Positions 1 through 9,958 of a stretch of DNA of 64,000 bases are shown piece after piece. Location: assembly GCA_039090855.1 (NCBI GenBank), contig CM077011.1:26441001-26505000 (forward strand), written 5' to 3'. Position 1 is the stretch's first letter, and each line of letters opens with the position of its first letter. The notes beneath the pieces are model-generated. The model saw only the letters and a list, made by a program, of their open reading frames with translations, did no database searches and was not told the DNA's origin. The stretch comes from Macrothele yani (lineage: Eukaryota > Arthropoda > Arachnida > Araneae > Macrothelidae). The position numbers and the translations under genes are program-made.

Positions 1-250
1 CTATAACAACAAAATTCTAAGTTTTCGATAAACTGACCATTCGGTGAAATGATCTTTCGATATAATGAACTTTTAGGTAAAGTAATCCTTCGGTGAAATG
101 AACTTTTCGATCAAGTGTCCTTTCGATGAAATGAACTTTTAGGTGAAGTGATCTTTCGGTGAAATGAACTTTTCGGTCAAGTGACCCTTCGGTGAAATGT
201 ACCTTTCGATCAAGTGATTTTCGGCGAAGTGATTTTCGGTCAAGTGAACG
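1..250. repeat. Short tandem repeat, unit about 17 bp
   Basis: Diverged copies of a roughly 17-bp unit containing TTTCGGTGAAATGA or TTTCGGTCAAGTGA run from near the window start to the point where a family A repeat begins. The array probably extends beyond the left edge. No coding signal is seen. Confidence 0.75.
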
Positions 251-672
251 ATACCCTAAAATTTCATCGAAATCGAACCATTTTTACGCACGCTATGACG
301 CATAAAGGCAATGGAATGCATCCCGCTCCTATGTCCGGACCTTTGACCCCACTTCACCCATTTTCAATAGGGTTCATTCCCAGGTGGTCCCCTACAATAT
401 ACTAAAATTTCATCGACATCGAACCATATTTACGCAAGTCATGACGCATAAGGGCAATGGAATGGATCCCGCTCCTATGACGCGACCTTTGACCCCATTT
501 CGTCCATTTTCAACAGGGTTCGCCCCCAGGTGGTCCCCTACCACACTAAACTTTCATCGAAATTGAACCATTTTTACGCGAGTTATCGTGCCGACAGACA
601 GACGGACAGACAGACGGACGGACAAAGCTGTAGCACATACGTTTCTTCAACCTACGGTTGGAAAGCGTAAAA
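251..672 (+). mobile_element. Family A tandem-repeat element, 5'-incomplete copy
   Basis: About two and a half units of a 140-150-bp repeat are seen, recognised by TTTCATCGAAATCGAACC and GGCAATGGAATGGATCC. A GACAGACGGACGGA-type microsatellite follows at 590-625. The right end is a hairpin, CAACC-TAC-GGTTG (648-660), overlapping GTTGGAAAGCGT (657-668). Full copies of the family elsewhere in the window carry the inverse of this 12-mer near their left end. That left end is absent here and is replaced by the 17-bp array. Confidence 0.8.
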
Positions 673-774
673 AATCAAAAAAGAAACAACTCCCAAGTAC
701 AAGATTAGTGTCCCACTAGGTACATGGTATATGGTGTTAAAACAAATTTTTTACGTCAGAGATTTAGAAGCATA

Positions 775-1062
775 GATGTCGAGGAAAACAGATTACATAT
801 TTGCGCCCCCTAGCTGAGAAATTGTGCATTATTCTGAGAAGGGAATACACACAAAACGTTTTCACATTCAGTGTTATCCGACCGAAAAACCGTTTTTTCA
901 ATCACTTTTTTATCTTTCTCACATTTCAAGCCGTCCAGCTCAAAGAAATTTTTCGAACAATGGTTGCAGAGATATGGTGTCCACAGACGGACGGATCGCC
1001 AGACGGATGGACAGAGTGATACTATAAGTACGAACTTTTTTTTTACAAAAGGCGTGCTAAGA
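775..1062 (+). mobile_element. Family B tandem-repeat element, 5'-truncated copy
   Basis: Contains the family B signature (a GCGCCCCCTAGC-like motif, then a TTTTTCAATC-like motif), a GACGGACGGA-like tract near 985-1015, and the family right end AAAAGGCGTGCT preceded by a T-run. It matches the 3' part of the long copy at the right side of the window. The short open frames across it carry no recognisable domain. Confidence 0.7.
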
Positions 1063-1435
1063 ACCATGTCAAGTATTGTGGTGTATTGATTGTTTACGGG
1101 TGTCCATCAATTGTATTGCAAATTACGTACTATTTTTTTACGTAAGAGGATAGTGTATCAGTAGATGACTTTTCCCTTCTACTACACACTTCCTAGTAGC
1201 TGCTACCAGAATTGTTAATTTACTTTCATGAACCGGTCACCTTACCTTACTTAGCCGCTCGTCCGAAGCATGGTGAAGGATCTGCGGTTGATATGACATA
1301 GAGCTGCGAAACAATTACAATCTGTACATGGTTTTGTTTACATTCTGTCATAAATGAGCATTTTTACGTCCGATAATTATCTCAGGTTCGGGAGCAGATT
1401 CAGAACACATTTGCATTACCAGCATGCTGGGGTTC
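1063..1435. other. No recognisable feature
   Basis: AT-rich sequence without a convincing ORF, repeat or RNA gene. Confidence 0.5.
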
Positions 1436-1608
1436 AGTTCTTGTTGAGATACAAAGTCAAAAACCACACAGTTCTTGTTGAGATACAAAGTCAAAAACAA
1501 CACAGTGCTTGTTGATTCAAGAGCAACACAGTTCTTGTTGATTCAAGAGCAACACAGTTCTTGTTGATTCAAGAGCAACACAGTTCTTGTTGAGATACAA
1601 AAGCAGCA
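1436..1608. repeat. Minisatellite, 34-bp and 26-bp units
   Basis: Two units of about 34 bp containing TTCTTGTTGAGATACAAAG are followed by three to four units of about 26 bp containing TTCTTGTTGATTCAAGAGC. The array then returns to the longer form. All units share the ACACAG junction, so the two lengths are variants of one repeat. Confidence 0.85.
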
Positions 1609-2316
1609 CAGATGGAGGGTGGACTCTGTTCATTCAGACCGCAGCCTGATGTTTTTTTACATGTCCCTAATTAACCCGCAAGTATTAGAAGATCATTCTC
1701 ATCACAACCTAACCCGCAGGTCCGTTCTGTCAATGGTATTCCACCTCAGTGCAACAGCGTTATTAACGGCTGGTTTCCATCGTCCACGCCGCTACGACTG
1801 AAAAAAGACCGTGTTATTCGATTACGTTCTGAGACCCAAGAGCGAAAGTCCGTTGTTACTTTTTCGCGCCTCTTCGAACTTTTCATCCCTGGAAAGCGCT
1901 CGTCCAATGGCGTGCAAGAACGCTGAGCTGCATAGAGCCACGTGGTTTCTCTCAATGTCCAGCGCCCAGCAAAACTTTCCGTGTCATCCCAGGCTCGCGC
2001 ATTTGTGGAGCCCCTCTCTTCCCCGCAAAATTCACTGAGGAAAGGATTTTGTTGTGTTTATTTCCTTCTTCCTTCCACTGGCCCTTACATACAACATGGC
2101 CGACTTGTTGCGATCTTCCTTCTCGCTGACAAGAAATGGCGTCCCATCTTCCGGCTTGTATTTATTTTTCACCTTTTCGACCCTAAAATCTCCCAATTTT
2201 TCCCACGTCATCACAAGTGTTAACACAGCAAAACGATTACATTGAAATGAACGAAACGTATCGGAACAACAAAAGATGTTTTTTTTTAATTGGATAAGTT
2301 TTTGCCGATTTTCTTC
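1609..2316. other. No recognisable feature
   Basis: Several overlapping short open frames occur on both strands, but none shows a known domain or clear splice structure. I could not assign this stretch. Confidence 0.4.
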
Positions 2317-3940
2317 AGCTTGGCGCGTTTTTTGTAAAAAGCAGTGGGTGCTTATGTTATCACTTTGTCCGTCCGTTCGTCTATCCGCCTATGAACAGCA
2401 TAGTTCAGCAAATGTTACCTGGATTAAAAAAAATCTTTTTAAATTGGAAAGCATGAAATATGAGAATAATGATCCTTGCATACCGTTTTTTTTAGGGTGG
2501 GGAGGGGGGTCCGATGCGCAACTTCGACACAGGAGGTCGTAAATGCAGATGATATCGAATTTAAAATACGTTTTATCCCATATAGTTGTTTCTAGATATC
2601 TGATTGAAAAAATTATCTATATCGAATATGTACAGTCTTTGGAATTTAACTTTACGCCGGTGGCGTAAAGTTAAATTACATTTTCCCAGATATCTCTGCT
2701 TCTAAAAGTTCTATTTTAAAAATTCTTCCTGCATCGGATAAAAGCTCCTAATTAGAAATATTTCGCATTTATTTTCTGATTTGTGGAAAAGAATGGTTTC
2801 GCCACCATGGGCCGTAAATGTAATCTGAGCTCTGAAAGCTCGATTGGAAAAATTATTTCGTGGACCGATACCGCTCTCCTCAGAAAACCTTTAGAGAATA
2901 CCTCCTGCTTAAAATAGTGCGTAGTTTTCCCGCCAGGGGCGTAGATGTATATTATATTTTAGTATATATCTCTGTTTCTAAGTGAATGATTTGAAAAATG
3001 GTTTCCTTGCTTGAGAGCCTTTCTGATTCAAAATGTTTCTCATATAGTTTTAAAATTTTCTTCCAGCACATCTGTGCCACTAGAGGGCGTAAATTCTCGT
3101 TTTTGTTTACAGCAATATCTGCGGGACTAAAAACCCGATTGGAAAAATTATTTTTCAGTCAGATGCCATTATCTATGAAAACTCTTTTTGTATATTTCCT
3201 TTCTAAAATAACGCGCAATTTCGCCGCTAGTAGCGGAAATGTTTAATATGTTTTTCTCAATATCTATGCTTCTAAACATGCGAATTAAAAATTCTTTCAA
3301 CAATGGATACCATTTACCTTATCGAACACTTTAGGTTTGTATTTGAGAAGTTTCATAATTCAATAGGCGGAATTTGTGCACCTCTGTTTGCAACTGTATC
3401 TTTGCTTTTGGAAACCCTATTGAGGATTTTTTTTTGTTTACTGTATGTCATTTGCTGCAATAAAGGTGGGGAGCATTATCCTCTTTAAATAATGCACAGA
3501 TTTCCCGCTAAGGGGCGTAAAGGTTAGAACCTTTTTCTCGCTATCTCGCAAAACCTTAGCATAGGTTTTGCCATGAAGAATACTTTTCGCATATTTTCGG
3601 TTTTTCCCCTATGCAAAATTCTTCCGCTGCAAGGCGCAGCGTTATATCATGCTTCTTTTTTTATTTCTTGTCTTATTGTTTGATTGAAAATCTCTTTTTC
3701 TCTGATTTCTTCCTTCTGCTACGAGAAACTTTCTGTGCTTCATTTGTTAATATTCGTAACCTACTTTATAGCACTTTCTATTCCTGGATGTTCTACCGAC
3801 TGTATAAATCCGGTTGATTTTTTCCCCCAGCGGTTCGATTGACTTTAAATAACTTTGATAAAAAAATTTTGGTATCAAAAAATTTGAAAAAACGTGCTCA
3901 TCACAATCGAAAATTCGGTGTCATCTTTCTTGTATGTTTC
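2317..3940 (-). mobile_element. Family B tandem-repeat element, full-length-like copy
   Basis: Read on the minus strand, the element begins with a leader shared with the copy at 59.95 kb (AAGAAAGATGACACCGA). Next comes the 12-mer AGCACGTTTTTT (near 3887-3898) and diverged units of about 130-150 bp carrying TTACGCC..GGCG and TTTTTCAATC motifs. A GACGGACGGA-like tract (about 2362-2395) and a hairpin end with AAAACGCGCC (2317-2340) close it. No transposase or Rep/helicase ORF is visible, so it is non-autonomous. It also contains the perfect hairpin listed at 2643-2677. Confidence 0.7.
2643..2677. repeat. Perfect 16-bp hairpin with 3-nt loop
   Basis: AATTTAACTTTACGCC is followed by GGT and then its exact reverse complement. 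Other family B units carry only a quasi-palindrome here (TTACGCCCCTGGCG), so this copy appears corrected to perfect symmetry. Confidence 0.9.
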
Positions 3941-4614
3941 TTCTTGGCTTCAAAGTACTGCGAACCCTTTTTTTTCTTCCTGATACAAGATTAGCCTCTT
4001 TTACTGCGCCGAGTGAAGATAACTGTGTTTTAGAATTTTGCATTGCCACTGATTCTATGGACTTTTCATGGATACCTTAATAGGTAAACTTTTGTATATT
4101 TACACAAGAACTGTTTATTTTAACACCATTTCCCTCCCTTAAGTAACAGTTTCTAAGTGTGTCTGCGTCTCTTCAACTTGGCATCGTTTACGGAACGGAA
4201 GCATTTTGTACGCAGGTGTTCTAAAAGTTCTTAGTTACTTTAAAAAGTTTTCAAGAAACATAGAAGTCTGTACATTATAGGCGTTCTTGTACCTTCATTA
4301 GGATTTAATAAAAGGATGTACAAGGAAGTGACGGACAAACTGGTATTGCTATTGGTAACACCAGTTTATACCGTCCTAAAAGACTGATCTAAGAAATGTT
4401 TTTTTAATCATCTACATTCCCCCTATTTCGAACAGATTGCTTATTTGCTCACCTGGGTTAAACGAAAAGTAATGAGTAACTTTGAAGCGATAAGCAATAG
4501 CATGTCCGCAATTTGGGTCCACTGGCTTCAGGTAGGAGGTAGCACCAACGCTGTGGGCAGCACCCATACCTCATCCTCGGCAGGGATTTATACACGCACC
4601 CTAAAACCCCCTAA
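3941..4614. other. Unassigned; possible decayed SINE near 4465-4560
   Basis: Mostly featureless AT-rich DNA. At 4470-4545 the order GAGTAACT...ATAAGCA...GTCCACTGGCTTCAGG weakly resembles the 3' half of SINE A. It may be a very old copy. Confidence 0.35.
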
Positions 4615-4627
4615 CATTCCTCCATTG

Positions 4628-4848
4628 TTTTTTTTTTTTTGATTGGAGGTTTAACGACCACCGTGAGCAACTCAATGGGCTATAAGCAGTCGCCCGTCCC
4701 TAATTTAGGGTCACTGGTTTCAGGGAAGGGAAAGTGCCAGTGCCGTAAGACAAACACAACATCCATGCCTGACCGGGATTCGAACCCGGACCCCTTCGGA
4801 CGAATGATCAGAGGCCAACGCCTTAGACCACTGCGCCACCGGGGCGGC
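4628..4848 (-). mobile_element. SINE A, tRNA-derived, full length
   Basis: On the minus strand a tRNA-like head has an A box (GTGGCGCAGTGGTCTAAGGC) and a B box (GGTTCGAATCC). A family-specific body containing CCCTAAATTAGGGACGGGCG-like sequence follows, then a poly-A tail (T-run at 4628-4640). The direct repeats TTCCTCCATTG (4617-4627) and TTCCTCCATTTG (4849-4860) flank it as a target-site duplication. It is a retroposed SINE, not a functional tRNA gene. Confidence 0.9.
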
Positions 4849-4953
4849 TTCCTCCATTTGAGGGTGTATAACATACATACACAGACATATATACCCTGAA
4901 TTAGCTTTACGTTAGGAACACACCGCGTTTTGCATATTTGGAGGAATAACGAA

Positions 4954-4983
4954 GTACCACGTGATATCAAAGTCACGTGGTAC
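4954..4983. repeat. 11-bp inverted repeat with CACGTG arms
   Basis: GTACCACGTGA and TCACGTGGTAC are separated by 8 nt. They lie just upstream of the Tc1 N-terminal coding remnant. No function can be assigned. Confidence 0.7.
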
Positions 4984-5125
4984 CAAATCGTTTACTGATT
5001 ACGACCAAGCCAATTTGACCGTGGCGAGATATTTGGGGCCCCGAGGGCAGGTGCCAATATTTCGGAAACAGCAGCCCTTGCTTTCTGCTCTCATACTATA
5101 GTATCAAATATGTACCAGGACTGGA

Positions 5126-5388
5126 CTAACCCTTTAACGACCATGACGCCCAAACGCCCGTACATACAAACGGCTATATCCGCCCGAAACGTCTGTCTAG
5201 AGTGAGTCAGATTTCCTACCCTTACCTATTCTTCAAATTTTCTCGACCTATGAGGGATCAGCAGGAGGCACCCTTAGTCGCTATTCTTGTTATTAAACAA
5301 AGAAGTGAACCAACAGATAATTTCGGGCGTTATGATATTTTGGACTGATAAAAGATGTTTGGGTCATGGTCGTTAAAGGGTTAATCAT
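5126..5388. mobile_element. piggyBac-like MITE inserted in the Tc1 remnant
   Basis: About 260 bp flanked by inverted repeats of nearly 30 bp: CCCTTTAACGACCATGACG on the left and its complement ending in CGTTAAAGGG on the right. TTAA follows the right end, and CTAA, probably a mutated TTAA, precedes the left end. The CCCTTTAACG terminus plus TTAA target is typical of piggyBac-type elements. There is no ORF. The insertion interrupts the first helix-turn-helix of the surrounding transposase. Confidence 0.75.
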
Positions 5389-5814
5389 CCAGCAGAATGG
5401 CTCACATTGGTCAACCACGCACGGTTGGTCCTAGAGGTGAGAGTCGGGTGTCACGACTAGTACCTCAGTACCGACGTGCAGCAGTCAGCCCAGTTCACCC
5501 ACCAGTACAACAGCGGTGCAGTTCGACCTATTTCCACTAGCACCATGCACCTTACCTTTCTTCGCATGGGTTTATACGGTAGGAGACCAAAAATGATATC
5601 CATGATGGCGTCCAGTCATTGCAAACAACGCCTCGACTGGGCCAAGAAACGTCGGCAATGGGCACTCCAGATATTGAAGAAAGTTACCTAAAGTGATGAG
5701 TCCCGTTTCCTGTTGCACAATACTGACGATCGTGTTCACGTATAGAGTAAACAGTCCATCAGCACCCCCTGGTTGAACAGTTGGGGTTCAACAGGCAGGT
5801 GCAACAGTTGGGGG

Positions 5815-5865
5815 ACCAGTACACCATCTGTTGAACAGTTGGGGTTCAACAGATGGTGTACTGGT
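5815..5865. repeat. Perfect 22-bp hairpin inside the Tc1 remnant
   Basis: The left arm 5815-5836 and right arm 5844-5865 are exact reverse complements around a 7-nt loop (AGTTGGG). The GTTGAACAGTTGGGG segment also occurs just upstream as a direct repeat. The structure therefore looks like a local copying error rather than a regulatory element. Confidence 0.9.
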
Positions 5866-6329
5866 CTGGAGAACATTTCCCTGGCAAGCCCTTGGTCCGT
5901 TTATTAGCGTCCCATAAACACTGAATGGTGGACCCTACAAGGACCTGTTAGCCGACCATATGTATCCCTATCTGAAAGAGGTTTACCCCTACTACAGTAC
6001 CACCTTTCAACAGGACAATGCATCGTTTCATCGAAACGTGTGACAGTAGTATAAAAGAGGTGTTCTGGTTTCAATAGGATTGTACTGGGAACTCAAGAAC
6101 TGGCGGAGTCTGTAATATTAACCTATGTGAGCCAGAACGTCCCTGTTTTTACTACTGGTGAATTTTTATAGCTCATGAGTTGTTCGTCGTAATGGTTGAC
6201 CCTTTAAATGGCAGATGTGCCTAAACCAAACAGCATACAAAATTTTCCCTGTTCCCGAAACAGAAATGTTGATGTAGCTGCCAGGTTTTACGAAAACTAT
6301 GGGAAAACAATTCCCTTAACCTTCTCATT

Positions 6330-6800
6330 TCATCAGTATAAACCATAAACCTGTCACTGGCAATTAGCGTTCGGTTCTAGTCCTTTATTCTCTGCTCCAG
6401 GATCTAAAAATCAAAATGGGAATCGGTTAGTCGCCCTCACACGAACATCATGTCCCTGGGTAAAAACAAGTTAATCAGCCATCTTCTCTCTCCTTTCTTA
6501 AATTCGTATTGTTTGTTGTTCATTTAGCACACAATCAGTCAGAAAGATTAGAAAAGTAAAAGCTTTCTAGATTACTAAGGAAAAAGTCAGAAAAGGAAAA
6601 GCTTCAGCAAAACAGTTCCTTTCCTGCCCTCACTTCAGCAATTCCGACCATAAACTTGTGACTGGTGATAAGTGATCGCTTCTAGGCTTTTATTCTCTGC
6701 TCCATAACACAAGGTTCTTGATGGGGAAAGGCTGGTTCCCCTGATACGAACACCATGACACTGGGTGACTCTGGCATGTCTCTTCTTTCTTAGGTTCGGA
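6330..6800 (+). repeat. Diverged tandem duplication, period about 310 bp
   Basis: The segment from about 6335 (ACCATAAACCTGTCACTGG...TTATTCTCTGCTCC...ACGAACATCATG) recurs from about 6645 with the same order of motifs and many substitutions. No coding capacity was recognised in either copy. The flanks 6121-6330 and 6800-7050 show nothing else. Confidence 0.7.
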
Positions 6801-7054
6801 GCCATTGTTACAGTACTTTTATCCGGTAGTCAGCCGGAAAGGATTAGTGTCAATCATCCCCCTCAATGACCACACTTTCAATAACGAAGCTAAGGGTAAA
6901 TAACCGCTCGCTGATGAGCAGGTTTACTCGTACCACCCGCATTCTTCCCACTTGTCCGACATATATTACAGCATATACGTTTGAGCTGACTTCAACCCAT
7001 TTTGCTAACCGCAAATTAATTTGTTCCTACCGGGAAAAGGATTAAACCTCAAAC

Positions 7055-7511
7055 AAACAAAACAAGTTAGTAAAATCATGCAATGCATTGATTATGATAC
7101 GCTTTCCAACATAGCGGAGATCATTACTCAAGTTATGAGGATAAAGGCTGTGGAATAAATCTCGCTCCTGTGCCCTGACCTTTGATCCCATTTCGATGAT
7201 ATTAAACAGAATTGGTTCAGTATATCACCGAAACAACATATTAAAGTTTTGTCGCAATTGAAGCATTTTTACGAAAGTTATGACGCATAAAGGCGATGGA
7301 ATAGATCCAGCTCCTATGTCCTGAGCTTTGACCCCATTTCGCATTTTTTTCACTAGGGTTCGTCCCCAGGTTGTCCCCTACAGCATACTAACATTTCATC
7401 GAAATAGAACCATTTTTACGCGAGTTGTCGTGAGGACATGCAGACAAACAGACAGACGGACAAAGCTGGAACAATTAAGCTTCTTGAACCTACGGTTGGA
7501 AAGCGTAAAAA
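7055..7511 (+). mobile_element. Family A element, short complete copy
   Basis: A leader of about 40 bp (ACAAGTTAGTAAAATCATGC) precedes the 12-mer ACGCTTTCCAAC (7099-7110). Two to three core repeat units and a GACAGACGGAC tract (7440-7465) follow. The right-end hairpin holds the inverse 12-mer GTTGGAAAGCGT (7495-7506). The 12-mers are perfect inverse copies, one subterminal and one terminal. Confidence 0.8.
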
Positions 7512-8125
7512 AGGAAACGTGGGGCACACTTACTGTGTTCGATGCGTGTAGAAATGGAACAAATTATTTTCTTCCGTCGGCTCAGCTAACGTTCCGTACT
7601 CACTGGTCTATCTGACAATATTATGAAAACCTTGTCTTCGTCTGCCTATAATTTGGCAATAGTTTAATAACCTTGACTCCTGGCAATATTTTAATAACCA
7701 TACCTCCTGGCGATATTATAATGATAATGCATTTGTCATCTCATCTATAGCAAATACAAAACGATCCAAAAACAAAATTTCGTGCTAGAATCACTAAGAA
7801 AATAAATTTTACCGTCTCATGCACGATAGGTTAAAAACTTTAATTAAAATATATACAGGTTAAAAGTACTTCATTAAATTACTAATTAAAAGCACTCCCC
7901 AACAGTTAAAAACACTACGTTAGACTTTTCGGGCTTACTTTAGGACTTTCCTCAGACGTAGTTCAATATAATGTTGATTGACATAGGTGTTACAATACTT
8001 ATGTACACAGGGTATTGCAATGATTTAAGTTTACCCACCTTGCGCATTTGTCACGAATTGTAAAGACAGACCAATAGATTAATCAGGTGGCCCTTCATTT
8101 TACAACAACCGTTTCCATGGTTCTT
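7512..8125. other. Unassigned; small tandem repeat at 7650-7735
   Basis: Three diverged copies of a roughly 27-36-bp unit containing CCTGGCAATATTTTAATAACC occur at 7650-7735. The rest is AT-rich with no recognisable gene. Confidence 0.5.
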
Positions 8126-8127
8126 CA

Positions 8128-8489
8128 CATGTTCTTGATTGCATGTGCAAATTCTGCTGGGAGGACTGGAAGAACTCTTGTACTGGTACCTTTCATGATG
8201 TCTGGAGTACATGTATCATCCCTTTCATATAATTTGGAGTAGAAATCTTTCACTCTTGTCAAAATTTCGCCTCTATTTCTTGTTACAGAACCATCCTCTT
8301 TTTTTGGTCCTGAGAAAAGAAGATGGTTCTGTAACAAGAAATAGAGGCGAAATTTTGACAAGAGTGAAAGATTTCTACTCCAAATTATATGAAAGGGATG
8401 ATACATGTACTCCAGACATCGTGAAAGGTACCAGTACCAGAGTTCTTCCAGTCCTCCCAGCAGAAGTTGCACATGCAATCAAGAACATG
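8128..8489. repeat. 176-bp inverted duplication at the 5' end of an RTE copy
   Basis: 8128-8303 is the reverse complement of 8314-8489 with only a few mismatches, around a spacer of about 10 bp. Both arms encode the same RTE segment upstream of the reverse transcriptase. The plus-strand arm continues directly into the rest of the retrotransposon. The minus-strand arm ends at host sequence. Confidence 0.9.
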
Positions 8490-9958
8490 AAGCGGGGAAA
8501 AGCTCCAGGAGAAGATGGAATTATAGTAGACATCGTACAAGAAGCAAGTGGAGAAATTGAAACAGTACTCGCCCAAATTTTCACTCGATGCCTTAATGAA
8601 GGGAAGATTCCTGAGGATTGGAACAACGTTACAATGATCTTGCTACATAAAAAAAGGTGGCATTGAGGATCTCAGGAACTACAGACCTGTCAGCCTCCTA
8701 TCAGTGGTTTATAAAATCTTCACTAAAGTTCTTTCACACCGCTTGAAGGTGACACTGGACATGGCTCAACCGAGAGAACAAGCTGGATTCAGGAGTGGCT
8801 ACAACACAATAGATCATATCCACGTACTGAGAGAACTAATTGAAAGAGCGAGGGAATATGAACTTCCATTGTGCATGGCTTTTATCGATTATGAAAAAGC
8901 CTTTGATTCGGTGAAACCATCAGCAGTTACAATGGCTCTGAAATCCTGCGGTATTGAAGATGCGTACATTAATATTATTAATAACATCTATGAAAATGCA
9001 AGTGCAAAGATTCGGCTGTTTGAAAATACAACACACATAAAAATTGGAAAAGGAGTGAGACAAGGTGACACCATATCTCCAAAGCTCTTTAATGCTACAT
9101 TGGATAATGTCTTTCAATCACTGAACTGGGAAAGCAAAGGGATAAAGATTAATGGAGATTATCTAACCCACCTTCGTTTTGCCGATGACGTAGTCATTTT
9201 TGCAACTACCTAATCAGAGCTGCAGAGTATGATCCAGGAACTTGCTGACAAGAGTAAACAAGTGGGTTTAAAAATGAACTTTCAGAAGACAAAAGTGATG
9301 TTCAATGCTTTTACAAGAAATGAATATTTATCGATTGATGGACAAAAGCTGGAGATAACAGACACGTACGTTTATCTTGGACAGCAGATATCAAGTGAGG
9401 GTCACATGGATGAAGAAATTAATCGGCGTATAAAACTTGCCTGGAAAGCTTTTGGAAAAACAGCATAACTTTCAAGAGCACTATGCCATTATGTCTTAAA
9501 AGAAAAGTGTTTGATCAATGAATCCTTCCAGTGCTTACGTATGGTGCAGAGACGTGGACCTTAACTAAAAGAGACATACAAAGGCTGCAGACAACTGAAA
9601 GTAGCATGGAGAGGTGCATGCTTGGTGTAACCAGGAGAGATAAGAAGAGGAACTCGTGGATCCGAAAAATGACAAGAGTGGAAGACATCATGATCAGAGT
9701 TAAATCCCTGAAATGGCAATGGGCTGGACATACTGCCAGAAGGACAGACCATCGATGGACAGCCTAAATTTTAGATTGAATTCCAAGGGACAGGGAAAAT
9801 CCCCGAAGAAGACCGCATGGAAGATGGGTAGATGAAATTCGAAAGTATGCGGGAGTGACATGGAGGAGACTGGCACAAGACAGACCGTTGTGGAGGAAAC
9901 TTGGGGAGACCTTCGTCCAGCAGTGGATTGATAATGGTTGACAATGATGATGGTGATA
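8314..9958 (+). pseudogene. RTE-clade retrotransposon, 5'-truncated and mutated
   Basis: This fragment of a non-LTR retrotransposon ORF lacks the endonuclease and keeps most of the reverse transcriptase. Motifs in order are SYKIFTKVLSHRLK-type sequence (about 8705), FIDYEKAFDSV (about 8880), GVRQGDTISPKLF (about 9052), LRFADDVVIFA with the catalytic FADD (about 9173), and the RTE C-terminal region with the WAGHTARR motif (about 9720). Breaks are an extra A near 8650, a stop at 9213, a 1-nt loss near 9460, and further stops near 9518 and 9765. The 3' end is a short GAT-rich tail after the final QQWIDNG. It is clearly older than the copies at 19.6-27.2 kb. Confidence 0.92.

Larger units (their letters stand above)
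4990..6120 (+). pseudogene. Tc1-like transposase remnant split by a MITE
   Basis: This is the decayed gene of a DDE transposase that would cut and paste a Tc1 element. Before 5125 the translation gives a first helix-turn-helix (FDRGEIFGARRAGANISETA...VSNMYQDW in pieces). After the MITE, 5390-5690 gives the second DNA-binding region (STSTMHLTFLRMGLYGRRPK) and the lead-in to the catalytic core. SDESRF, the first catalytic Asp, is at about 5694-5710 after an in-frame stop. QQDNA, the second Asp, is near 6009. Several stops and frameshifts are present, and the final Glu region is not recognisable. No terminal inverted repeat was found. Confidence 0.8.

Noticed and set aside
251..672. Small frames encoding FHRNRTIF..MTHKGNG repeats as a repeat protein (also 50.7-51.7 kb)
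   Set aside because: The frames recur only because the family A DNA unit recurs. They are broken between units, and the same peptide appears in other copies out of frame.
1619..1801. Short open frames in 1.6-2.3 kb as a host gene
   Set aside because: They are under 100 codons on both strands, with no domain, no splice pattern and no repeat of the peptide elsewhere.
4740..4848. Possible functional tRNA genes at the A-box/B-box sequences (also 13.7, 33.2, 44.3, 45.6 and 55.5 kb)
   Set aside because: All are attached to SINE bodies or A-tails, mostly with target duplications, and do not close a normal acceptor stem.
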